A stretch of DNA of 64,000 nt, from NCBI RefSeq assembly GCF_016904885.1, contig NZ_JADWYI010000001.1, forward strand, positions 1,674,001 to 1,738,000, written 5' to 3'. A model generated the notes under the pieces. The model saw only the letters and a program-made list of their open reading frames with translations. It ran no database searches and was not told the origin of the DNA. The translations under genes were made by a program, and so were the position numbers. The DNA comes from Archangium primigenium (GTDB taxonomy: Bacteria > Myxococcota > Myxococcia > Myxococcales > Myxococcaceae). Shown in pieces: positions 29,619 through 36,858 of the stretch (position 1 is the stretch's first letter; each line of letters starts with the position of its first letter).

Positions 29619-30700
29619 GCCGTCTCCAGCGGGGTGGGGAAGGCACGCGGCTTGCGGCCCTCGCGTCCGAGCACCCGGGGGCGGCGCACGCCGAAGTAGC
29701 GGCGCGCGAGCCGCGCGAAGCTTTGCTCGGTGTACCACTGGAAGAGCGGCCGGAAGGCGAAGCGATCCACCACCCGGCCGAACGCGCCCCAGCGCACCTC
29801 GTAGGTGTACGACGTGGCGAACTCCATGCCGCCCGCGGGCAGGGCCGTGTAGCGCCACAGTCCCACGCCCCGCGCGATGAGCGAGTGGGGCTGGTCGCTC
29901 CAGAACTCGAAGGTGGACTGCCGCATGGGACGGTGCAGCTTGTATCGGCCAAAGCCCCGGATGGAAGCGCCGAGCACCGTTTTCTCGTACCGCATCACCG
30001 TGCCCGTCTGGATGCGCGGATCCGGCGTGCCCGGGGGCGCGGTGTAAGCGCCCTGGGTGTCCTCGTGCAGCATCACGATGGACGAGAAGCGGTGGTCCCA
30101 GTCCGGGTGGAGCCGGTGGTCCTGGGTGAGGTTCCACACCTGCTCCACCGTGGCGGGCAAGCGCACGCGCACGTGCAGGGGCGCGGGCGGCCCCAGGCGC
30201 CGCTCCACGAGGACGAGCACCTCCAGCGCCGACACGGCCAGGCAGCCCACCGCCATGCCACCCGCGAGCAGGCGGAGGCTCCCCGGTACGTCCGAGCCGA
30301 GCACGCCCGTGGGCAGCCGCCAATCTCCCCAGGTGGTGGAGAACACGGCGTGCAGGAGCGCGCCGACGCACACCGACAGCACCAGGTGCATCACGTACTC
30401 GCCGCCGGACAGGCCGCCCTGCGCGGCGCGCGAGCGGGGCTCCTCGCGCGCGTCCAGCCAGGCCACGGTCACGTCGGCGCCGAAGAGCACGAGCCACACG
30501 GCGTACGCGGTGCCGGTGAAGCGCAGGTTCGGCACGCACAGGAACTGGGCCGCGTACACGACGCCCCTCGCGATGTGGATCCATGCCTCGCGCTGGCACT
30601 CGGGGCGGGTGACGAGGCGGCCCTTGTAGGTATGGAACCAGGCGATGTCGAAGGCCCCGAGGAGGCCGAGCACGAGCAGGAGCAGGGTGGCGGTGGTCAT
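29615..30700 (-). CDS. Membrane protein with START/SRPBCC-like domain
   Basis: A 361-residue protein. Residues 1-180 contain four or five transmembrane helices; from about 185 (LHVRVRLPATVEQVWNLTQD) there is a SRPBCC (polyketide cyclase/START-like) lipid-pocket domain, which keeps the usual 'W.L..D...HP.WD' entrance and ends FARLARRYFGV. It is the first gene of the operon with the histidine kinase and sigma-54 regulator, overlapping the kinase start. It could bind a lipid signal for the kinase; this is inference from coupling. Confidence 0.75.
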   Translation of the reverse strand: MTTATLLLLVLGLLGAFDIAWFHTYKGRLVTRPECQREAWIHIARGVVYAAQFLCVPNLRFTGTAYAVWLVLFGADVTVAWLDAREEPRSRAAQGGLSGGEYVMHLVLSVCVGALLHAVFSTTWGDWRLPTGVLGSDVPGSLRLLAGGMAVGCLAVSALEVLVLVERRLGPPAPLHVRVRLPATVEQVWNLTQDHRLHPDWDHRFSSIVMLHEDTQGAYTAPPGTPDPRIQTGTVMRYEKTVLGASIRGFGRYKLHRPMRQSTFEFWSDQPHSLIARGVGLWRYTALPAGGMEFATSYTYEVRWGAFGRVVDRFAFRPLFQWYTEQSFARLARRYFGVRRPRVLGREGRKPRAFPTPLETA

Positions 30701-30852
30701 GCCAACGGGTGGAGCAACGGCCGTGCCGGGCCGGTTCTCCGAGGGAAGCGGCGCCGGACTGCCCACGACGTGGACAGCGGCGCCGGGCCCTCTGCCCACG
30801 CCGTTGACAGCGCGCCGGGGGCTTCCCGAGGAAGGGGACTCCGGCACGCGGG

Positions 30853-31554
30853 ATGCTTTGGACAGACGGCATGAGACCGCTCACCCGCCACCTGATGGAT
30901 GTCCTGCTCCCCCTGATCCTCTGGAGGGTGCTGCCGCGGAACGTCCTCCAGGTTGTCGCGGCGGCGCTGCTCTTCTTCGCGATCTTCGCGCTGTTCCACG
31001 ACGCGCTCCATGGCGCGCTGGGCCTGCCGCGGGCGCTGAACGAGCGCGTGCTGACGTGGAGCGGGGTGCTGATGGGCGTGAGCGGTCACGCGGCCCGGCG
31101 CGCGCACCTGGTGCATCACGCGCGGCCGTTCGCGGTGGATGACCCGGAAGGCCTGGCGGCGCGCGAGGGGCCCTGGGCGGCGCTCCTGGGCGGCCCCGCG
31201 TGCTACCTGGGCCTGCGCGCCTGGGGACTGGCGCATGCGCCCCACGAGCGCGACCTCCAAGGGCGAGAGTGGCGCGCGGTGGCGGTGTACTTCCTGGGCC
31301 TCGTGCTGTTCCCCGCCGGGCGGATCTTCCTGGTCACGATGCTGGCGCTGCACGCGACCATGCCGCTGTGGGCCGCGTTCCTGCCGCATCATCCGCCGCG
31401 GGTGCTGCTCGCCCTGGCCAGCGGGCTCGCCCGCGCGGGCTTCACGCTCCCGGCGGTCTTCGTGACGCATGGCCTGCACCACCAGCATCCCAAGCTGGAT
31501 GGCTACACGCTGTTGCGCCGCTGGCGGGAAGAGGAGCGGCTCGCGCACCGGTGA
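30853..31554 (+). CDS. Fatty-acid-desaturase-like membrane di-iron protein
   Basis: A 233-residue membrane protein with three histidine boxes: HDALH, HLVHH and HGLHHQHP, the metal ligands of membrane di-iron desaturases/hydroxylases. Four helices are visible. At 233 residues it is short for an acyl-lipid desaturase and closer to carotenoid hydroxylase/ketolase-like members. The start is uncertain (ATG 30853 or 30871; neither has a strong Shine-Dalgarno). It is divergent from the START-like gene and is the last GC-rich gene before the AT-rich insertion. Confidence 0.78.
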   Translation: MLWTDGMRPLTRHLMDVLLPLILWRVLPRNVLQVVAAALLFFAIFALFHDALHGALGLPRALNERVLTWSGVLMGVSGHAARRAHLVHHARPFAVDDPEGLAAREGPWAALLGGPACYLGLRAWGLAHAPHERDLQGREWRAVAVYFLGLVLFPAGRIFLVTMLALHATMPLWAAFLPHHPPRVLLALASGLARAGFTLPAVFVTHGLHHQHPKLDGYTLLRRWREEERLAHR

Positions 31555-31635
31555 GCGGTCGCGTCCCAGAGGATGGGTTACTCCCGAAACTCAGTCTTTC
31601 GAGGGCTACCCCTGGCTCTTGCGTGTAATATGTAC

Positions 31636-31664
31636 TTGTGATGCACTATTTACTTGGTTGTTAT
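31636..31664 (+). promoter_or_regulatory. Sigma70-type promoter for the RelA/SpoT gene
   Basis: TTGTGA (31636-31641), 17-base spacer, TGTTAT (31659-31664), four of six matches in each box, in locally AT-rich DNA 42 bases upstream of the start codon. Transcript start would be near 31671. Confidence 0.45.
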
Positions 31665-31705
31665 GCGTGCGGTAGTGCGTAGATATTTTCATGGTGAGGT
31701 TACTG

Positions 31706-32971
31706 ATGCATGTGTCGAAATCGAAATTAGATCGAGTAGGAAAGGCTATTGCGCAGGATACGTATCGTAGTGCGGAGGAGTATGTCGAGTTTGAGGGAGT
31801 ATTCGATGATTACCGAAAGGCGCACCTTCAGCCTTTGTCGGAGACGACGCTCGAACTTCAAGGTTGGATGGGTGGTTTTGGTTTACCTTATTATATCGCG
31901 CAGCGCCTTAAGCGTAAGCCCCAGATAATACGCAAGTTGAAGCGTTTGAGCGTTCGGCTAAGTCAATTGCAGGACATCGGCGGCGCTCGCATAATTGTTC
32001 CGAAGAATGCTGACGTCGATAAGGTTCTCCGACACATTGAAGAGCAGGTTGCCAAAAATGGCCACTTTAAAATCGAGCGAAAGACCGATTACCGCGAGAG
32101 AGGAAGAGATAAGACTGGGTATCGGTCGTTGCATCTTGTGCTGAGTAGGGCGGACGTTGCTCTTGAATTGCAGATTAGAAGTCGTGTGCAACACTACTGG
32201 GCGGAGAGTATTGAGCGTACGTCGGTCATTTACGGGTATCATCTAAAAGAGGAGGAAGGCGATCCGCAGGTGCTTCGCTATTTTCGATGCCTCTCTGATG
32301 CTTTCTACGAGTTGGAAGCGGGGCGAGAGGCGTCTACTGAGCAACGGATTGAAATCGATTCTCTAAGGGAGTCTTGTGAAGCTGTTATTCGCGGTTCTCC
32401 GCTTGGAAATGTCTTCGATAGCTATGTTAATGAGGGGGTGATCAAGACTCTGACTGAGAAGGAGTCGCGTAGTTCTGGTGGCTTGAATAACTGGGTTATT
32501 GTTTTTGACTGGAATACTGGCTCGTTCGTTAGCTGGGATATTGTTGGGCGTAGTCCTTCTGATGCGGTAAATGCTTATGTGCGCTATGAGAAGAATTTTC
32601 CGGCGGATGCGGGGTTTGAGGTTGTTTTGATTGGGTCGTCTGAGGTGGCGACCGTTCGTCAGACACATAGTCACTATTTTGGAATAGAAAAGTACGACAC
32701 CATCTTGGAAACACTCGACACGTCGATTGTTGGTTTTCGACGTAAAATCGATCTGGATGTGGGTGCCCGACAAATTCTTGCGACATTGTTTCGCAAGAGT
32801 TTCTGGGGCAAGAAGAGTGTGTCTGTAGATACTCTGAGGAATCATTACTGCAAGGGAGTGCTTACGTTTGAGTTGTCGCTTGAGACTTTGGCGGATAAGG
32901 GGCTGATTCATACGAAGGCTGGGATTTCCCTTGATTTGTCGAAAAAGGCTGAGATTGAGGGGTATTTGTAG
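31706..32971 (+). CDS. RelA/SpoT-synthetase-domain protein with winged-helix C-terminus
   Basis: A 421-residue protein whose codon use is strikingly AT-rich against its surroundings, a clear sign of transfer. Residues about 40-190 form a (p)ppGpp-synthetase-type nucleotidyltransferase domain: IAQRLKRKPQIIRKLKR (ATP grip), LQDIGGARIIV, KTGYRSLHLVL and LELQIRSRVQHYWAESIE. No HD hydrolase, TGS or ACT domain. The C-terminus (from about 340) looks like a winged helix (ILATLFRK...LSLETLADKGLIHTKAG). ATG 31706 is preferred: GGTGAGG lies six bases upstream. It could be an alarmone synthetase or a toxSAS/CapRel-like defence toxin; no separate antitoxin ORF is visible beside it. Confidence 0.82.
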   Translation: MHVSKSKLDRVGKAIAQDTYRSAEEYVEFEGVFDDYRKAHLQPLSETTLELQGWMGGFGLPYYIAQRLKRKPQIIRKLKRLSVRLSQLQDIGGARIIVPKNADVDKVLRHIEEQVAKNGHFKIERKTDYRERGRDKTGYRSLHLVLSRADVALELQIRSRVQHYWAESIERTSVIYGYHLKEEEGDPQVLRYFRCLSDAFYELEAGREASTEQRIEIDSLRESCEAVIRGSPLGNVFDSYVNEGVIKTLTEKESRSSGGLNNWVIVFDWNTGSFVSWDIVGRSPSDAVNAYVRYEKNFPADAGFEVVLIGSSEVATVRQTHSHYFGIEKYDTILETLDTSIVGFRRKIDLDVGARQILATLFRKSFWGKKSVSVDTLRNHYCKGVLTFELSLETLADKGLIHTKAGISLDLSKKAEIEGYL

Positions 32972-33039
32972 GTTCGACTGTGCCTCGATCGAGGACTGTA
33001 AGAATGCTCGTACTTCACCTGAGCAGGAGATGGCGTCTC

Positions 33040-33465
33040 ATGGGCCGGTGGGTCGCGCTTGCCATGGTCCTACTCGTCTCGCAGGGGTGCTCGCTCTTCC
33101 GCTACGGTTTGTACCGCAAGGCGGAGTGGGCCCCGTCGGAGCTCGTCGCCCGGGTGCGGTTCCCGGAGTCCTATGACCTGGGCGCGCACATCGAGGGGCC
33201 GAGCGTGGTGGCGCTTCAGGCCGCCCTGAACGATTTCCTGCCGCCTGGAGGTTCCACTTCGGCGCACACCGACGATGACCGGGTCGCGCGGTGTCTGTCC
33301 CTTCGCGAGTCCTTCCGGGTCTCGATCTGGCAGCCGAACGACAACAACATCTTCTTCGTGCGCTTCACGCCCGACCTGTCTCGCTGCGCGCCCGAGGTCA
33401 CCCTCTCGGGAGGGGGCGCCGAGTACGCCGTGGATGCGGAGGGACGCATTCTCGCCAAGCGATGA
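33040..33465 (+). CDS. Small lipoprotein of unknown function
   Basis: A 141-residue lipoprotein: signal peptide with lipobox VSQGC (Cys about 16), then a compact domain with two further Cys. ATG 33040 (GGAGA nine bases upstream) is preferred; ATG 33004 would add RR-rich residues before the hydrophobic core. It converges on the small membrane protein of the toxin operon. No family recognised. Confidence 0.6.
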   Translation: MGRWVALAMVLLVSQGCSLFRYGLYRKAEWAPSELVARVRFPESYDLGAHIEGPSVVALQAALNDFLPPGGSTSAHTDDDRVARCLSLRESFRVSIWQPNDNNIFFVRFTPDLSRCAPEVTLSGGGAEYAVDAEGRILAKR

Positions 33466-33474
33466 GTGACAGGC

Positions 33475-33864
33475 TCACGAGTCGTGATCCGGCAACCACT
33501 CGCGGCCAAGGGGCCGGTGGTACCGGTAGGGATGCGGAGTGCCTTGGGCATCCACCCACAGGAAGCGCCGGTGGCGCGCGTCGCGGAGGTAATGGTCGCC
33601 GCAGCGACAACGGACGAGCCGTCCCCGGCGCTCCGGGAGCCAGCGATCCCAGCGCTCGCGATCCACTTGCGTTTGCTCCGGGCTGCCCACCAGGGCGTAG
33701 TCCTTGGCGCGGCACCCCCCTTGGCGGCAGGTAGGGCGGGCGGGGCGCCACCACGCCAGGAGCGCGGCCAGCGTGGCCACGCCTCCCCAGAAGAGGATCA
33801 ACGCGAGGAAGACCAACAGGCCTCCCGCGATGCTCGCGAGCACGAGGAAGGCGATGCGGTTCAT
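33475..33864 (-). CDS. Small membrane protein with Cys-rich tail, third gene of toxin operon
   Basis: A 129-residue protein with one or two N-terminal helices (IAFLVLASIAGGLLVFLALI; GGVATLAALLAWW) and a soluble tail with CxxxxC- and CRC-type cysteines and RFLWVDAQGTPHPYRYHR. ATG 33864 overlaps the DUF3396 stop. Could be an accessory or second immunity protein; nothing in the sequence proves it. Confidence 0.6.
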   Translation of the reverse strand: MNRIAFLVLASIAGGLLVFLALILFWGGVATLAALLAWWRPARPTCRQGGCRAKDYALVGSPEQTQVDRERWDRWLPERRGRLVRCRCGDHYLRDARHRRFLWVDAQGTPHPYRYHRPLGREWLPDHDS

Positions 33865-34817
33865 GCCTCGCGGCCTGTCCGTGAACAGAAACGCCGGATC
33901 CACCGGCGCATGTCTTCCAGCCCTTCCTCGTCATCGTGAAAGAACCAGCCCGTCACTTCTTGTTCGTAGAGGAAGGGCTCCAACGCTCGTGCCAGGGCGA
34001 GAAGCCGAGGGGAGGGGCTCTCTCCTCGGGCCGTATCAATGGCCTCGGGCCATTCTCCCAGGGACAGCCAGGCGCGGTGGTCATCCAGGGCATGGAGCGT
34101 GACTCCCGATGGAGCAAGGCGCTGGTTCAAGTGCGCGCATCCTCCGAGTTGGTCGAGCAGGCGCTCTCCGAGGAAGGTGAGCCAGTAGGCGCCGCGTGCA
34201 CGGGTGCCAAGGACGCGGCTGGTCTGCTCGAGGTGCGCGACGTCCAGCCCCAGGTAGCGGTCGCGCAGCTCGCGAACCGCGCGGCGCGCCGCGTACCAAT
34301 CCAGGTGGGGCGTCACGAGTGCCAGGCTGGCGTAGCCGAAACTGAAGGGCAAGTCCTGGCCGATCGCGAGGGCGAGGTCGCGAACCCGGGCGGGTCCGTG
34401 TTCTCGCAGGTACTCGGTGGGCAGGGTGAAGCTCACGGCGCAGGTGGCGTTCTCGTCGCGATTGAACGGCGGCGCCTCGAGTCTCCGGCCGACATACTCG
34501 AAATGATACCCGCCCATCTCCGTGGAGTGCTGCTGCAGTTGGAGCGAAAGTGAGGACGTGGAAGGTCGCGCGAGCAGCTCCTCTCGCGTGTGCTCCCATC
34601 GCTCGTCATCGAGTGGGAGGAGTCCTCCTTCCGGAGTGACGTACGCGCTCAAGGTGTGCGGAGGGATGGCCGCGCGGTATGTCCGCAAGGTCGTCCATAC
34701 CGCGGAGGCGACCTCGTCGTGGGTGTGGCGCATGAAGAAGCAGAGGATGAGCCCATCTCGGGCCACGAGGAGGCCATTGTCGGCGCGCACCCGGAGCGGA
34801 GGCAGGCTCGTGCTCAC
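33861..34817 (-). CDS. DUF3396 protein, probable immunity protein
   Basis: A 318-residue soluble protein of the DUF3396 type, often annotated as a type VI immunity family: RDGLILCFFMRHTHDEVASA at the start, FEYVGRRLEAPPF, AVSFTLPTEYL, FSFGYASLAL and GAYWLTFLGERLLDQLGG in order. No signal peptide, so it would act inside the cell against an incoming toxin. It directly follows, with ATGA overlap, a lipoprotein carrying a nuclease-like C-terminus, the arrangement of toxin-immunity pairs. Confidence 0.8.
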   Translation of the reverse strand: MSTSLPPLRVRADNGLLVARDGLILCFFMRHTHDEVASAVWTTLRTYRAAIPPHTLSAYVTPEGGLLPLDDERWEHTREELLARPSTSSLSLQLQQHSTEMGGYHFEYVGRRLEAPPFNRDENATCAVSFTLPTEYLREHGPARVRDLALAIGQDLPFSFGYASLALVTPHLDWYAARRAVRELRDRYLGLDVAHLEQTSRVLGTRARGAYWLTFLGERLLDQLGGCAHLNQRLAPSGVTLHALDDHRAWLSLGEWPEAIDTARGESPSPRLLALARALEPFLYEQEVTGWFFHDDEEGLEDMRRWIRRFCSRTGREA

Positions 34818-35641
34818 CGGATCAGGCCTCGTGGAGAGAGGAGCAGGGCCTCGCCCCCCAGGGCTTCCTGGTAGACCTCACCCTGGGTCAGGCCGTCATA
34901 GGCACTCGTCTTGCCGTAGTGCTTCCAGGACGGGGTGTTGGTGGAAGGACACGGAAACTTGAAGTCAAGGATGAGCACGGCCTTGAGGCGATTGGCGTCG
35001 GGGTGGAGGACGACATCGGGCTTGATGGTACGCCACAATTCGCGCGTACAGCCCTGCTCGATGAGGCGGCGCTCCTGCTCCTGGCTGATGGTCTCGAGGA
35101 ACGCGGCGTTCCGATAGTAGCGGTAGCGCTGTTCGATGCTGAAGGGCGCAGGCCAGAGCCGCTCGAGCACCTCGCGAGCACAGGCGAGGGCGAAGGCATG
35201 CTTCTGTCGGCCCAGGTGCATGGCCCGGGTGATGGGCTCGTCGCAGCCATCGAGGCTCAACTCCTCGCCGCATTCCTCCCGGGTGGGCTCGCGGTCTCCG
35301 AAGTGTTCCGCGTTGATCCGCTGGTCGGCCTGACGGGCGCAGTCGATGAGCCGCTGTTGCAACGCATCGGCTTGCTCATCGCTTCGGAGGAAGACCAGCA
35401 GCAAGGGCGCCAGTCGGGTCACCGTGGCCGTCGCCCTCACGCTCGCGCTGGAGAGGGACGTCGTGGTCCCCAGGGCGTTGGCATGACGCAGGTGCGCGGC
35501 GGTCTCCGTGTCCAGGCGGAAGCCCCGACGAGGCGTCCTCCCGGAGCGCGAGGGGCCGGTGGCACACGCGCTGAGGAGGACGCCGGTGAGCAAGGCCGTG
35601 GAGAGGCGAGGGGTCTTCCGTGTTCGCACATCACGCTCCAT
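34814..35641 (-). CDS. SitA-like lipoprotein toxin with PD-(D/E)xK-like domain
   Basis: A 275-residue lipoprotein: basic N-terminus, hydrophobic core and lipobox LLSAC (Cys26). The C-terminal part has KPDVVLHPDANRLKAVLILD followed by FKFPC, i.e. Asp209 and Asp226-x-Lys228, fitting a PD-(D/E)xK nuclease core, then YDGLTQGEVYQEALGG. Myxobacterial SitA toxins are lipoproteins with variable C-terminal toxin domains, passed between kin by outer-membrane exchange, with the immunity gene immediately downstream. That organisation is exactly seen here. Nuclease activity and exchange are inferred. Confidence 0.7.
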   Translation of the reverse strand: MERDVRTRKTPRLSTALLTGVLLSACATGPSRSGRTPRRGFRLDTETAAHLRHANALGTTTSLSSASVRATATVTRLAPLLLVFLRSDEQADALQQRLIDCARQADQRINAEHFGDREPTREECGEELSLDGCDEPITRAMHLGRQKHAFALACAREVLERLWPAPFSIEQRYRYYRNAAFLETISQEQERRLIEQGCTRELWRTIKPDVVLHPDANRLKAVLILDFKFPCPSTNTPSWKHYGKTSAYDGLTQGEVYQEALGGEALLLSPRGLIR

Positions 35642-35662
35642 GCCTCTCGTCCTTCTCCCCGC

Positions 35663-35968
35663 TCAGCTCTCCTGGGCAGGAGCGGGCTCGGTGCGCGCGG
35701 GCTCGCGGCAGACGGGCTCCGCCTCGCCGGTGGCCTCGCGCGGGTCCACCGTGGCGAGCGTCTCCTCCTCGGTGTGCGTGAAGCCCATGCCCGCGCACAG
35801 GCCGTACTGGCCGCAGGTGACGACCCGGCTGCCCGCCGCGCACCGGATGGTGCAGGGGGTGCCGTCGTCACACACCACGTCACAGGACTCCGGCAGCGCC
35901 AGGGCCGACAGCGGGGCGAGGACCAGGGCCACGGCGCCCGCGAGCAGGCTCTTCGAGAACAGGTTCAT
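35663..35968 (-). CDS. Small Cys-rich secreted protein
   Basis: A 101-residue exported protein: signal peptide (LLAGAVALVLAPLSALA) then CDVVCDDGTPCTIRCAAG, CGQYGLCAG and a Glu/Pro-rich tail. Six to seven cysteines close together suggest disulfide-bonded knots. It precedes the toxin gene by 22 bases on the same strand, so it may be cotranscribed. Role unknown. Confidence 0.65.
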   Translation of the reverse strand: MNLFSKSLLAGAVALVLAPLSALALPESCDVVCDDGTPCTIRCAAGSRVVTCGQYGLCAGMGFTHTEEETLATVDPREATGEAEPVCREPARTEPAPAQES

Positions 35969-36247
35969 GGTGTCTCCACGACAACGGGGTACGGGTCGCC
36001 TTCCAGGAAGGCGTGGAAACCAGTTTTAGCACGACTTGAGAAAACGCGGAGCGAGCCAAGCCGCTGATCCGCACGGGGTGTAGCTGTGCAGTGTCACGCG
36101 CCAGATGGATGGCGAGGTGCGTCGATGTGTCTCCGCCTACCGCCATTACCCAGGAAATTCCGATGCTTATCGACCCTCCAGGGGGGGTAGCCGCGATCAG
36201 GGGTCGTGCACAGTCTGTTGCCCACGTCACTGTCCAGGAGCGGTCCC

Positions 36248-36814
36248 GTGCACCTGAAGTTCTCCACCCTGACCTCCCAGTTCCTGGATGACCCGCAGTC
36301 GGTGCGCCGCGCGGTGTGCTGGCCGGTGCTGGTGTGGGAGGCGCCGCCGGTGGGCGTGCGGCCCCTGTTCACCCGCTCCACGATGACGGCCCTGTCCCTG
36401 AACCGGCCCACCGTGGCCGAGCCGCTGGTGCTCGAGGTGCGCAAGCGCTCGCAGCTGATGACGCCCGCCACGGGGGTGTCGCTGGGCCGCACGCCGGACA
36501 GCGACATCATCGTGGACGACCCCACGGTGTCGCGCGTGCACGCCACCTTCCGGGAGGAGTCGCAGACGGGCGTCTGGTACGTGTCCGATGCCGGCAGCCA
36601 CAACGGCACCTGGCAGGACGGCACGCTGCTCATCCCGGGTCGGCCCCTGCCGCTGTTCGATCGCGCGTCGCTGCGCTTCGGCGACGTGATGGCGACCTTC
36701 CTGCACTTCTCCGCCTTCAACCAGTTCATCCTCGACTGGCTCGCGCGCCACTCGCGCGCCGCCCGCCTGCCGCTGATGGAGAGCGGCTTGACGCGCGAGG
36801 GCGGAGCCCTTTAA
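36248..36814 (+). CDS. FHA-domain protein
   Basis: A 188-residue protein with a forkhead-associated phosphothreonine-binding domain at about residues 70-150: VSLGRTPDSDIIVDDPTVSR, H of RVHATF, and SDAGSHNGTWQDG hold the GR, SRxH and NG ligands. GTG 36248 is chosen because AGGAG lies seven bases upstream and the protein starts HLKFSTLTSQF. It presumably reads Thr phosphorylation by the many Ser/Thr kinases of the cell. The next gene starts 45 bases downstream. Confidence 0.85.
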   Translation: MHLKFSTLTSQFLDDPQSVRRAVCWPVLVWEAPPVGVRPLFTRSTMTALSLNRPTVAEPLVLEVRKRSQLMTPATGVSLGRTPDSDIIVDDPTVSRVHATFREESQTGVWYVSDAGSHNGTWQDGTLLIPGRPLPLFDRASLRFGDVMATFLHFSAFNQFILDWLARHSRAARLPLMESGLTREGGAL

Positions 36815-36827
36815 AGGAGGGCCTTTT

Positions 36828-36844
36828 CTCTCCCACCGGGAGAG
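36828..36844 (+). promoter_or_regulatory. Leader hairpin before the TonB receptor gene
   Basis: CTCTCCC, loop ACC, GGGAGAG: a perfect 7-bp stem two bases upstream of the GGAAGG Shine-Dalgarno of the receptor gene. It could attenuate translation or simply be an intercistronic hairpin after the FHA gene. No cobalamin-box sequence is present here. Confidence 0.35.
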
Positions 36845-36858
36845 CGGAAGGCGGTGGC

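Noticed and set aside
36060-36247. A cobalamin riboswitch before the FHA/TonB operon
   Set aside because: No GGGAA...GGTG core or B12 box is found in this stretch.
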